Part shown: in pieces, positions 37,194-46,432 of the stretch
How positions within the stretch are numbered: position 1 is the stretch's first letter
Layout of the letters: each line of letters begins with the position of its first letter
Origin: Legionella rubrilucens
GTDB taxonomy: Bacteria; Pseudomonadota; Gammaproteobacteria; Legionellales; Legionellaceae
DNA length: 64,000 nt
Direction of reading: 5' to 3'
NCBI RefSeq assembly: GCF_001468125.1
Contig: NZ_LNYT01000022.1
Coordinates: forward strand, 270,160-334,159
The notes under the pieces: model-generated
What the model was told of the DNA's origin: nothing
What the model saw: the letters and a program-made list of their open reading frames with translations, nothing else
Databases searched by the model: none
Translations under genes and position numbers: made by a program

Positions 37194-38345
37194 ATGTCGC
37201 ACTATAAATCCATCTTTGTTTATGGCTTTGCTATTTTTGCCATGTTTTTTGGCTCGGGTAATCTTGTTTTCCCCCTCGAAATAGGCCATGCCGCAGGCGG
37301 GAGCTGGGTGTATGGTTTTTTTGGATTGTTACTGACCGGTATTTTTCTGCCGCTGGCTGGGCTGTTTGTGATTAAACTGCATCATGGCGATTACCGTGCT
37401 TTTTTTAATGGCGCCGGAAAACTGGCGGGCGGACTACTGCCGCTGTTGATGCTGGCTCTACTTGGCTCCTTTGGCGTTGTGCCGCGCTGCATCACCGTCG
37501 CCTATGGCAGCATGAGCTACTTAATTCCCCAGATTCATCTTTTGCCCTTCAGTCTTTTCTTTTGCCTAATTACCTTCCTTTGCTGCCTTGATGATCGCAT
37601 CATGGTCAAAATTCTCGGCAAATGGATGAGTCCGGTCTTGATTATAACCTTGCTCATCCTGATCGGTATGGCGGTTATCCAATCCCCGGATACCTCGCAG
37701 ACGATCAAACCGTCCCTTTCTCTGGCCAATGGCTTTCTGACTGGCTATCAAACCATGGACTTGTTTGCTGCCTTCTTTTTTTCTGCCTTGATTTTTAACC
37801 AGATTCAGCAACAATTTCCCAAGGCCAGTCAGGGCGACATTATTCGCTTTGCCATCAAGCCGAGCCTTTTGGGGGCAAGCCTTCTGGCCTTGGTGTACCT
37901 GGGTTTTGTCTACATGGGCGCGCATTACCAGGCCCTGCTTGAACACGTCAAACCTGAACTGATGTTACCGGCAATCGCTGCCAATACCCTGGGCAGTCAG
38001 GCTACCCTGATCATGGGTGTCGCCATGTTCTTCTCCTGCCTGACCACGGCCGTGGCGCTGAATAATCTGTTCGCACGTTACCTGCACTCCTCCCTGAAGC
38101 TCAGTGAGAACCGCTTTCCATTCCTCCTGGCCGGCACCACCCTGACGTCGTTTATCGTCTCGCTGCTGGACTTCAGAGGAATCGCTGCGTTTTTAGCACC
38201 AGTACTTGAATTGACTTACCCAGGCATCATCGCCCTGACGCTGCTTGGCCTTGTTTTGCGGAAAAAGCCTGCCCTTAAAGCACTGGCCTTTTACAGCATT
38301 ACCTTCATGACCTTATTGATCGCGGGGCTTTCACTCGTTCGCTAA
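37194..38345 (+). CDS. brnQ: Branched-chain amino-acid transporter (LIVCS/BrnQ family)
   Basis: 383 residues, about 11-12 transmembrane helices. The N-terminus FAIFAMFFGSGNLVFPLEIGHAAG carries the family's sodium-coupled GxGNLxFP signature. It imports Leu, Ile and Val. It is shorter than E. coli BrnQ (439), mostly in loops and the C-terminus. AGAGGA sits 9 bases before the ATG. Confidence 0.85.
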   Translation: MSHYKSIFVYGFAIFAMFFGSGNLVFPLEIGHAAGGSWVYGFFGLLLTGIFLPLAGLFVIKLHHGDYRAFFNGAGKLAGGLLPLLMLALLGSFGVVPRCITVAYGSMSYLIPQIHLLPFSLFFCLITFLCCLDDRIMVKILGKWMSPVLIITLLILIGMAVIQSPDTSQTIKPSLSLANGFLTGYQTMDLFAAFFFSALIFNQIQQQFPKASQGDIIRFAIKPSLLGASLLALVYLGFVYMGAHYQALLEHVKPELMLPAIAANTLGSQATLIMGVAMFFSCLTTAVALNNLFARYLHSSLKLSENRFPFLLAGTTLTSFIVSLLDFRGIAAFLAPVLELTYPGIIALTLLGLVLRKKPALKALAFYSITFMTLLIAGLSLVR

Positions 38346-38400
38346 AATCGAATACTATCAAACGCAGCAACGGAATAAACAGTTTGAACAGGGTATGCGA

Positions 38401-40992
38401 ATGGGCAAAGAGACACAGCTACAAAACCAGGATCTGGGAGAGATGGCCGAACGCTCTTCCAGAACTCGGAAAGAACAGCATCTGAATGCCGGTGAACGGG
38501 TTAACAGCGCGTTTAAATGGCTGAGTGAAGCCAAAGGAACACATTCCCGTCAAACCCGGATGAAAGAGCAGCTAATCGAGAACTATCGAAGCGTATGCCA
38601 TGACGCGGATAGCCAGTTTGACCCGCTCATTAACGAAAAGCAGCAGCAACTGTTGCAGATTGAGTCAGAGCATCAGCAGTTGACCATGAAAATAGAAACC
38701 CTGGCTTTGCAGATTAAATCCCGCAAAAAGCATCTTTCCGTGGCAAAAGAACGATTAAACGAATTCCATGAGCGCTTGGGCTCCGATAAAGGACTCTACA
38801 TGCCGGCTGACATTCCGGCTGACGAATTACAGACGTACCTTGAATGTACCAATCCAAAAATGACGGCAGCCATTGACAGTGTTTATGAAAACCAGCGCCG
38901 TGGGAAGGCCTATTTGGGTTTCAACCGTCACAATTTGCATCAGCATTGGCTTTATTATACGACGTTTTTTCAAGCCACCGAAGCCGAAGAAGACCTGTTT
39001 GATCTCTTAGGTTACTTCAAGGAAAAATTAAAATGGATAGATTACGAATTATCGTCCTGTGAGAGCGAGGGGGTGCTGGAACAGAACACGCAGGACGGGG
39101 AACTGGCGACTGAAAAACACCTGGCCACCTCTTTTTTGCCTAAGGAAAATCTCTGGACGATGAAGGCAGACGAACGCCGGTGTCTTAAAAGAGAAGAAGA
39201 TATCAGTAAAACCCATGAAACAACCCTTAAAGAAAACCAGGCGTTGCTGCAGGCAAAAGCCTTAGTCCTTGAACCCTCCCAACGAAGCATCGAAGCAATG
39301 GAGAAGCGTTTGCTGCAAAGCCAATACACGTTGCAGCTCGCTTGTTGCGAACATCAGCAGGCCCAGCTGGCATTGACTGTCCTTAAGATGGAATCGAGCC
39401 TGCTTGATCTGGCAGAAAAAGCGGACGGGCCGCTTAAGTTGTTTCAGGAATTAAAAACAAAAGAGCCCCATGAGGCATTCCAGTGCTTTTTAAATAAGAC
39501 TGCATCAGAAGTAAACGCAGGGATAAATGCAGTCGCCCTTATCACCTCACGTTCATCATTTCATGACTTATCGCTCAGCGAACTGGCTGCCGCCCTTGAA
39601 CAAGGACGGATTAAGCAAACAAAAAATCTCCACAGTTTAGCGGACTCCTGCCGCAAAGCCGCACCGGATCCCCAACTTAACGGGTTTCAGGACAAGCTGC
39701 TCGCGGAGTTTGAGTGTTTGCAGGAAAAAGCCTCGTGCCTTACTGCCTCAACCAATAAAACGGTGCAACAACTGCAGGCCATGTCTGACCTCATGCGGCT
39801 GATGAAACAACGTCAGGCCATTGAAATTGTTTTAACTCGAGTCGCCAACGATGACAGTACACAAGAACCTGCCCTTCGGGTTGGTGAATTACAGCCGTTG
39901 CTCACGGCAACAATCAATCTTCTTGGCGAGATGGAAAAACGCAGCGACCCGACTGTTGTCTGTCATTCCAAACAACTCCGTCAGGCGGCACTTTTAATCG
40001 AGTCTCACCTTGAACGTTACCAGTCCGCGGATGATTTACTGCAATTAACCAGACAGCAGCAAAGCATTGTGCAGACGCTTCACATCGTAAGCAGTGAAGA
40101 GATTGTCGAAAGCAACCCCGAGGCGCGAATAAGTGAATTAATTGCACTAAGTCTAAACACGGCAACGGTGTTGGAAGCCACCAAGAATAATAAGAACCGG
40201 AATGTGGCGTCTAAACGCGTCGAACTGGATACGCTGGTCTCTCAGCTTAAATCTCACTTGACACGCTATGAGGAAGAAAATGACAGACGCGAGGCATTGC
40301 TCCTTTTACAGGATTGCAATGCATTAATGGGCCGCTTTAATCAACACAGCAACCGCACCGGTTTGTATGAAGCCTATGAGGCGTTTTTTGGCAATGCCCG
40401 GGTAGAACGCCTCTTGCAACGCTTGAAGTCGAGGCAGAGTATGCCCCTTGTCGAAAACTTATTGTCCAAAGTCAGCGCGATGGCGGTGCAGCGGGATATT
40501 CTGGCGCCAGAAACGTCGGAAGAGCGTCTGCTTTTTGGGGAAGCGCCGCCTTCATCCCCCCTTGCACCGACCCGCCCTGAACCTGTAAAAACGACGGGCG
40601 GGATTACGATAAGCCCTTATTTACAACGGCTGGATAACTACTTGGCGGAGCGCTCGCGGACCTATCATGTAAAAGATAAAATCAGTCAATGGACCTGTTC
40701 TTTGTTTGCCTGTACCGGCTACCGAAGCGATAAGGAGCGGCGTACCCGTTATATTTTTGATCTAAAAAGCGAGATTGACCTGTATCAGAAGGAACCGACA
40801 CCGATTAACTACCAGTCACTGATTGCCTGCCTAGACCAGGGTATCCAGCATTTTTCACCGCGGGCAAGCGCAGGCAAAGGCTACGAAAAAAGTCTGCGCG
40901 CTCAATTGGAGACGCTTAAACGGCAACTTCCGGTCCCTGCAGATCCTGACCTTGACCCGGCTGATTTGAATCGATCAAGCCTCAAGGGATAA
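38401..40992 (+). CDS. Long coiled-coil protein, candidate effector
   Basis: 863 residues from the ATG at 38401 (AGGG 7 bases upstream; an ATG at 38395 is an alternative). Most of the chain is predicted coiled coil with Leu heptads and Gln/Glu/Lys-rich runs (residues about 60-120, 275-330, 440-690). A C-terminal segment (about 740-830) with YLQRLDNYLAERSRTYHVKD, CTGYRSDKERRTRYI and LKSEIDLY resembles modules I recall at the ends of many Legionella proteins. There are no signal or membrane segments. The end overlaps the convergent kinase gene by 18 bases. The effector role is inferred. Confidence 0.6.
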   Translation: MGKETQLQNQDLGEMAERSSRTRKEQHLNAGERVNSAFKWLSEAKGTHSRQTRMKEQLIENYRSVCHDADSQFDPLINEKQQQLLQIESEHQQLTMKIETLALQIKSRKKHLSVAKERLNEFHERLGSDKGLYMPADIPADELQTYLECTNPKMTAAIDSVYENQRRGKAYLGFNRHNLHQHWLYYTTFFQATEAEEDLFDLLGYFKEKLKWIDYELSSCESEGVLEQNTQDGELATEKHLATSFLPKENLWTMKADERRCLKREEDISKTHETTLKENQALLQAKALVLEPSQRSIEAMEKRLLQSQYTLQLACCEHQQAQLALTVLKMESSLLDLAEKADGPLKLFQELKTKEPHEAFQCFLNKTASEVNAGINAVALITSRSSFHDLSLSELAAALEQGRIKQTKNLHSLADSCRKAAPDPQLNGFQDKLLAEFECLQEKASCLTASTNKTVQQLQAMSDLMRLMKQRQAIEIVLTRVANDDSTQEPALRVGELQPLLTATINLLGEMEKRSDPTVVCHSKQLRQAALLIESHLERYQSADDLLQLTRQQQSIVQTLHIVSSEEIVESNPEARISELIALSLNTATVLEATKNNKNRNVASKRVELDTLVSQLKSHLTRYEEENDRREALLLLQDCNALMGRFNQHSNRTGLYEAYEAFFGNARVERLLQRLKSRQSMPLVENLLSKVSAMAVQRDILAPETSEERLLFGEAPPSSPLAPTRPEPVKTTGGITISPYLQRLDNYLAERSRTYHVKDKISQWTCSLFACTGYRSDKERRTRYIFDLKSEIDLYQKEPTPINYQSLIACLDQGIQHFSPRASAGKGYEKSLRAQLETLKRQLPVPADPDLDPADLNRSSLKG

Positions 40993-41949
40993 CTGGCCGA
41001 GAAGGGTATCCACCAGCGTCAGAATATCCTGCAGCCGATGCGGCTGTATTATTGGATCCGTACGGCACAGGCAGTCCAGCAGGGAGGCCAGGTTTAACAG
41101 ATGAACCGTCACCTGCCACTGGTTTGGCAGCCGACCGGTTGCCTGCAGGCCGTCAAGAAACGAGGACGCCCAGGACGCGGGCATGGCATGCGCATAACGC
41201 AACATATTCGCCACATCCCAAAGCGGTGATCCGGCAAAGGCAAACTCCCAATCAAGGACAGCGGTAATGTGCCATGCTCCGTCACGTTTATCCACGAGCA
41301 GGTTGGCAGGATCGTAGTCGCCATGCACGAGGTGCGCTGGGTGTTCATCAGGGAGGAAGGCAGCAAAATGGTTAAAATAGGCACTGATTCTCTGCCTTTG
41401 TACCGTAGACAACAGGGCTAGGGCAGTCGGATGAGTGAGTTGCCTGTCAACAAAAGCCGCTATCGTCGGGTTTTCAGGTTTGACGATACGCAATTCCCGG
41501 TCGAAAAAACCCGCGGATTTAAACTGATGAGTCTGGATTTGGCCAAGTAAAACCCCGGCTTGATACAGAAGGGAATCACCGTGCTGCTTATCATTACCAA
41601 GCAACACCTCACGAAGGCTGATTCCCCGGCAATAATCAATTAAGGCAAAACGATACCCCGACTGAATCCCGACAAACCGGCTTTGCGGGACAGGCAGTTG
41701 CGGTGCCAGGCGGCTTGCCAATTGCTGTTCACGAAAGGCGGCTTCCGGATCGCGCAGGTAAATGCGAAGGACATAAACCGGCTCACTCGCTTCGCGAATA
41801 AGAATAGAATTATTGGCACATCCACCGGAAAGCCGCTCCCAGCAGCAGCTTTTTCGGTCAGGCAAGGCCTCCGATACCATGGCATCGATAACAGCATTGG
41901 ACAAGACTGCACTTTGTCCTGCCGCTTCCCAATTGGCTTTAAAAATCAT
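40975..41949 (-). CDS. Aminoglycoside phosphotransferase/choline kinase-family protein
   Basis: 324 residues from the ATG at 41949 (a GTG at 41970 would sit inside a hairpin). Kinase motifs are all present: the catalytic loop HLVHGDYDPANLLVD (H209, D211, N216) and the metal aspartate D233 in VLDWEFAFAGSPLWDV. The N-lobe has SGGCANNSILI. The APH fold phosphorylates small molecules such as choline, homoserine, sugars or drugs. Nothing here points to antibiotic resistance. Isolated gene. Confidence 0.8.
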   Translation of the reverse strand: MIFKANWEAAGQSAVLSNAVIDAMVSEALPDRKSCCWERLSGGCANNSILIREASEPVYVLRIYLRDPEAAFREQQLASRLAPQLPVPQSRFVGIQSGYRFALIDYCRGISLREVLLGNDKQHGDSLLYQAGVLLGQIQTHQFKSAGFFDRELRIVKPENPTIAAFVDRQLTHPTALALLSTVQRQRISAYFNHFAAFLPDEHPAHLVHGDYDPANLLVDKRDGAWHITAVLDWEFAFAGSPLWDVANMLRYAHAMPASWASSFLDGLQATGRLPNQWQVTVHLLNLASLLDCLCRTDPIIQPHRLQDILTLVDTLLGQLSLEA

Positions 41950-41960
41950 GCGATTCCAAT

Positions 41961-41987
41961 CCGCCTGCACGAAAGGCGGTTTTTTTT
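41961..41987 (+). terminator. + strand terminator-like hairpin at the 5' end of the kinase gene
   Basis: CCGCC/GGCGG stem (41961-41965, 41975-41979) with a 9-base loop and eight T (41980-41987). It would stop + strand transcription, yet the nearest + gene ends about 970 bases upstream. It may block antisense transcription entering the operon at 42164. Confidence 0.5.
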
Positions 41988-42163
41988 GATTAAATAGAAC
42001 ACAATTTTAGCTTAAAAAAACAACAATTACTCCCCCTGAGGCAAGAATAATGCTATAGTACGGCACTGATTTTATACGCAATTCCCCTTGCTGGAACTGT
42101 GCGTAATTAGACTAACCTGCTAGTATTAGCAGTCTTGTCAGCATTTATCGAAAGGTCACGTGA

Positions 42164-42685
42164 ATGAAGTTGAGTGGTTTGATTGGTATGGTTTGGGCAG
42201 TATTATCAGGGTGTTCCATGGCAGCAAATGAAAAAATAATTTATGGCTATGTCGAGAAAGCAACACTGGTAGAAAAAAATCTGATGCTGTCGGCCAAACT
42301 GGATACTGGCGCCAAATCGGCCTCTTTAAGCGCAATCAACATTCAGGAATTTGAAAAAGAAGGCAAATCTTACCTGCGGTACATCGTACCCAGCAAAGTA
42401 GGGAATGTGGAATTCACGTCGGAATACATCGGCAAAGTCAAAATTAAAGTCCGTGCCGGGGAGCGTCACGAGGGCATCTCCAAAATCGCGCCTATCAAAC
42501 GGCCTGTGGTGCTTATCCGGATTAAAATCGGCGAAAGGGAACGCCTTATTGCGGTCAATTTAACCAACCGCAAACGCTTCAATTACCCTTTGTTATTGGG
42601 CCGTGACGCCATTAAAGCCTTCGATGGTTTAGTCGATCCCAGCTTAGCTTTTACTATTAAAACCGAAAAAGTTGAATCAAAATGA
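42164..42685 (+). CDS. Retropepsin-like aspartic protease lipoprotein (PF05618-type)
   Basis: 173 residues. The lipobox LSGC places the lipidated Cys at residue 17. The domain belongs to the family annotated as putative ATP-dependent zinc protease. Its motif LDTGAKSASL (near residue 45) is now read as a retropepsin-like aspartic active site. Further marks are RRPV-like IKRPVVLIRIKIG and LLLGRDAI. The stop overlaps the next start (ATGA). Together with the next two genes it forms the known amidoligase-associated operon. A peptide or glutamyl-peptide substrate in the periplasm is inferred. Confidence 0.8.
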   Translation: MKLSGLIGMVWAVLSGCSMAANEKIIYGYVEKATLVEKNLMLSAKLDTGAKSASLSAINIQEFEKEGKSYLRYIVPSKVGNVEFTSEYIGKVKIKVRAGERHEGISKIAPIKRPVVLIRIKIGERERLIAVNLTNRKRFNYPLLLGRDAIKAFDGLVDPSLAFTIKTEKVESK

Positions 42686-44205
42686 AATCAAACCAACGCC
42701 ATGTGTATGGCCTGATCATCTCGCTGTTTGTCATTGGCCTCGGCCTTTTTTTCTACCGTCACCTGGCGCTGGATGTTCCCCTCACTGATACTGAAACAGT
42801 CAACAGCTGGATGGTCGAAGCGAATTTGCGCTTTGTAGCCAATCGCAACACGCCGGTCAAAGCCAATTTTGTTATCCCTTACATGCCGCCTTATTTTGCC
42901 ATTCTCGATGAGTATTTTGTCTCTCATAATTACGGCGTCACGACCAATTTAAGCGGCTTTAACCGTCAAACTGTCTGGTCGCTTCGTCGCGGCAGCGGTG
43001 CCCAATCACTCTATTACCGCGCCATTTTCCGTGAAACAGATGGCAATGAATCCAGTCTGGGCAAACCGCCCATCGTCAAAGCCCAGCCCCTGGCTGAAAA
43101 CCAGAAGTCAGCCGTGGATACCATTACCACCTTAGTGCGGCAATCGTCTGCCGATATTCAGACCTTTGCGCAGGGCACCATCAAGGAGCTCAATAAAAAA
43201 GACGGCAATGCCAAATTACTGGTAGGGCCTGATTTCAGTGACGACAATGTGATTCAAGCCGCGATCACCGTGCTCAATCAGGCCAGAATTTATGCCATGC
43301 CGGTGAAGGGCTTGAATTTAAGCCAGCAGAATAAGGCGGAATTCAAATCCTATCTCGTGGTTTACAATGGGAAAGACTGGATTTATATCAATCCCAGAAC
43401 AGGCGGCGCGGGGTTTCCCAGAAATTTTCTGGTATGGCAATATGGCTCTGAACCCCTGTTTCAGGTTACCGGCGGCAAAAAACCGGTTTTTAATCTGACC
43501 ATTTCCCCCACCCCAATCAATGCCCTGACCATTGCCAAGGCGCGCGGACTGCAAACCGATTCGCAACTGTTGCGTTTTTCCTTGCTGCAATTACCGGTCA
43601 ATGTTCAGGAAACCTATAAAATTCTTCTGACGGTACCTATTGGCGCCTTTATTATCCTTTTGCTGCGTAATTTTGTCGGATTAAAAACCTTTGGTACATT
43701 CATGCCGGTATTGATTGCACTGGCTTTCCGTGAAACCCATGTCATTTGGGGAATCACCCTGTTTGTGATCATTGTGTCATTCGGTTTACTGGCGCGATTT
43801 TATCTGGATCAATTGCGGCTTTTGCTGGTGCCGCGATTAGCCGCCATCCTTACGGTGGTCATCCTTCTGATGATTTTTATCAGCGTCATGAGTCAGAATT
43901 TAGGCCTCGAATCGGGCTTGTCTGTGGCCCTCTTCCCCATGGTTATTCTGACGATGACCATCGAAAGAATGTGCATCACCTGGGATGAGCGCGGGGCATC
44001 GGAAGCGATTAAATCCGGTATCGGCAGTTTGATTGCGGCCGTCATTGCCTTTGGCGCCATGAATTATGCCCCCATGCAGTATCTGGTTTTCGCCTTTCCG
44101 GAATTACTACTCGTCCTGTTGGCACTGATTATCTGGTTCGGCCAATACCGGGGTTATCGGTTGTCTGAACTGAAGCGCTTTAAAGTCTTAGGCGGAGAGC
44201 AATGA
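42682..44205 (+). CDS. Inactive transglutaminase fused to seven transmembrane helices (UUP1 type)
   Basis: 507 residues. One N-terminal transmembrane helix (about 9-27) precedes a periplasmic part (about 30-300) that includes a transglutaminase-like fold lacking the Cys-His-Asp catalytic set. About seven transmembrane helices follow (about 315-495; VPIGAFIILLLRNFVGLKTFGTFMP). This matches the Transglut_i_TM/7TM_transglut pair. It overlaps the genes on both sides by 4 bases. It likely presents or senses the substrate handled by the protease and the ligase. Confidence 0.85.
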   Translation: MKSNQRHVYGLIISLFVIGLGLFFYRHLALDVPLTDTETVNSWMVEANLRFVANRNTPVKANFVIPYMPPYFAILDEYFVSHNYGVTTNLSGFNRQTVWSLRRGSGAQSLYYRAIFRETDGNESSLGKPPIVKAQPLAENQKSAVDTITTLVRQSSADIQTFAQGTIKELNKKDGNAKLLVGPDFSDDNVIQAAITVLNQARIYAMPVKGLNLSQQNKAEFKSYLVVYNGKDWIYINPRTGGAGFPRNFLVWQYGSEPLFQVTGGKKPVFNLTISPTPINALTIAKARGLQTDSQLLRFSLLQLPVNVQETYKILLTVPIGAFIILLLRNFVGLKTFGTFMPVLIALAFRETHVIWGITLFVIIVSFGLLARFYLDQLRLLLVPRLAAILTVVILLMIFISVMSQNLGLESGLSVALFPMVILTMTIERMCITWDERGASEAIKSGIGSLIAAVIAFGAMNYAPMQYLVFAFPELLLVLLALIIWFGQYRGYRLSELKRFKVLGGEQ

Positions 44206-45155
44206 TGTGGAAACTCTATCGCCGTTTACGTGAGTGTGGTGTTTTAAGCATTAATCAACGGAACTGTGACTATGTCCTCCCCTACAATGACCGCAAGCTT
44301 TATCCGCTGGTGGATGACAAATTAAAAACCAAACGCCTGGCGATTGCAGCCGGCATTGCCGTGCCTGAATTGTACCTGACCATTGAAAATGAGCATCAAA
44401 TTAAAACGATTGATGACTTGCTTTCGCCATACAAGGATTTTGTGGTCAAACCAGCCCATGGCGCCGGTGGCGATGGCATTCTTGTGTTTACCGATCGGGT
44501 ATTTGGACGCTACCGTCAGATCAATGGCAAATTAACCACCAGCCAGGAATTAAGCTACCACTTGTCCTGCCTGCTTTCCGGCGCTTACAGTCTGGGCGGT
44601 CATGCGGATTATGCCATCATTGAACACCGTGTGGTGGTGGATCCGGTATTTAAGGAAGTCAGTTACGAAGGCATTCCTGACATCCGTATTATTACCCTTC
44701 TTGGTTACCCAGCCATGGCCATGGTCAGACTGCCCACGCGTTTATCCGGGGGTAAAGCCAACCTGCATCAGGGCGCAATCGGTGTGGGGGTGGATTTAGC
44801 CAGCGGTAAGACCTTAGGTGGTGTATTCCATAACGATGCCATTGATTTTCACCCCGATACGCTCAATGCCATTGTCGGCATTGAAGTGCCTTACTGGGAT
44901 AAAATCCTTGAAATTGCCGCCAGTTGTTATGAATTAACCGGGCTGGGTTATCTCGGTGTCGATATTGTACTCGATAAAGAACACGGTCCTTTTATGCTGG
45001 AACTGAATGCCCGTCCCGGCCTTAATATTCAGATTGCCAATCGCGAAGGGGGCCTGACCCGTTACCGTGAGATTGAAGCACGGGCGGCCTTAGGTAAAGA
45101 ATCGGTTCCTGCACGAGTCGCTTTCAGCAAATCGCGATTTGGACGCGGCAATTGA
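44202..45155 (+). CDS. RimK-like ATP-grasp ligase (alpha-L-glutamate ligase-like)
   Basis: 317 residues. ATP-grasp marks: VVKPAHGAGGDGILVF (nucleotide loop), the RIITLLGYPAMAMVRLPT strand, QGAIGVGVD, and the metal-binding MLELNARPGLNIQIAN. The family adds amino acids, often glutamate, to peptides or proteins. Two adjacent ATG codons begin the frame, preceded by GGAG. It is the last gene of the protease/7TM/ligase operon. Confidence 0.88.
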   Translation: MMWKLYRRLRECGVLSINQRNCDYVLPYNDRKLYPLVDDKLKTKRLAIAAGIAVPELYLTIENEHQIKTIDDLLSPYKDFVVKPAHGAGGDGILVFTDRVFGRYRQINGKLTTSQELSYHLSCLLSGAYSLGGHADYAIIEHRVVVDPVFKEVSYEGIPDIRIITLLGYPAMAMVRLPTRLSGGKANLHQGAIGVGVDLASGKTLGGVFHNDAIDFHPDTLNAIVGIEVPYWDKILEIAASCYELTGLGYLGVDIVLDKEHGPFMLELNARPGLNIQIANREGGLTRYREIEARAALGKESVPARVAFSKSRFGRGN

Positions 45156-45236
45156 TTTATCGATGAGCGGAGAGATTCAGGTGTTGATCGCAGCCAGCCT
45201 GGCAAGCCGCGATCAAAGACAGGTTACAACAAGGAA

Positions 45237-46340
45237 TTAATGCGTTTGAGGGGTGTCATCGCCGCCTTCATCGGTTTCAGTCAATGAGCGAATGCGTTGG
45301 GCTTCGATAACCAGCAGCTTGAAGTAATCGTAAGACATGTAAAAATCACCATGATCCCCCAGACGATCACCCCAGGAATTACGCAGGGTTAACAGACCGC
45401 GGTGTTCACGCCCTTCATCATCAATGGCAACGGCATTGTCGTCATACCCGGTGATGACCATTTCATGGCCGCCGAAAAAGGGTCTTAGATAAACGTCGCG
45501 GGCAATTTGCGGTGTCAGCACCCAACTGTCGTTGGTGGAATTACGAGTGCCGACTGCCCCCATGGTACCCAGATCAAAATCGAGTAATAAAACGCCGAAT
45601 GTCACCCGATCACCTGCTGACAGGGAAGCTTTCACCTGAGTCAACGTTTGATTGGTATCAAAACGGTCAAAAGCATCCATAATATCCAGGACAGGAGACC
45701 AGGCTACGTGATCGTCCATGCGCAGGCTGATTTCACGGTATTCCTCCGGTGTCATCGCATCAAATGGTCTTTCGCCTTCAAGCGGATATTCATGCAAACC
45801 ACCGCATCCCTGAGCCGCTTCACGCTCTTTGGGCACGATCCCAAACATATCCATCTGGCTTAAAACAAATCGTCCCAGTGAACCATCCCAGCCGCTTAAG
45901 GCATACCCTTGTTTTTCCAGGTAATTGCCTAACTGCAATTGGCACAATTGACTGACATAGTCGCCTTTTTGCAGCACGGCATCAACGGCCGCCGTCGAAG
46001 CAAAGGTCACGCAGGAACCATGGTAGCCCTGATCCAGTACCGGTACGTCATTCATACCCAATTCCACCTGGGGAGGGTACTTGCTGTTAGAGGGGGACGC
46101 CAATTGCTGCGTTTTGTTCACGGCAGCGGCCGCTCTGGCTGCCAGAATTTGCTGTGCGTGCGTGGAAAGATCCACTTTCAGTAATTTGATTGTTTTGGTT
46201 GTAGGCGCCTTAAGGCTGTTTTTACCCTGCACGATGGGTGCTTTGATGGTTTTGGAAAAAGTTCCCTGGATATGAATGTCCTGCGCCATGACGCTGCTGC
46301 TCATGAGCAGGGTCAACGCGATTGCTGGTGTTACTTTCAT
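45237..46340 (-). CDS. Secreted papain-like (C1) cysteine peptidase
   Basis: 367 residues. The signal peptide ends near MAQDI, followed by a propeptide-like region of about 80 residues. The C1 catalytic domain has Q104 and C110 (LDQGYHGSCVTFAS), H292 (GGHEMVITGYDDNA) and N321 (TLRNSWG), so the full set is present. Legionella exports related C1 peptidases through the type II pathway, and a Sec signal is consistent. The C-terminal tail is acidic. It probably has its own promoter in the 92 bases after apaH. Confidence 0.85.
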   Translation of the reverse strand: MKVTPAIALTLLMSSSVMAQDIHIQGTFSKTIKAPIVQGKNSLKAPTTKTIKLLKVDLSTHAQQILAARAAAAVNKTQQLASPSNSKYPPQVELGMNDVPVLDQGYHGSCVTFASTAAVDAVLQKGDYVSQLCQLQLGNYLEKQGYALSGWDGSLGRFVLSQMDMFGIVPKEREAAQGCGGLHEYPLEGERPFDAMTPEEYREISLRMDDHVAWSPVLDIMDAFDRFDTNQTLTQVKASLSAGDRVTFGVLLLDFDLGTMGAVGTRNSTNDSWVLTPQIARDVYLRPFFGGHEMVITGYDDNAVAIDDEGREHRGLLTLRNSWGDRLGDHGDFYMSYDYFKLLVIEAQRIRSLTETDEGGDDTPQTH

Positions 46341-46432
46341 CTAAATCTCCTAAAGACCACTGATTGTGGCGACGGGAGTTTACCATATGTATTTAATTTG
46401 ATCACCAAGGGCGTACTACTCAGCGGAAGAAC

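Noticed and set aside
42117-42132. Small palindrome CTGCTA/TAGCAG upstream of the protease operon
   Set aside because: Perfect but only 6 bp with a 4-base loop and no T run; could be an operator but there is nothing to support it.
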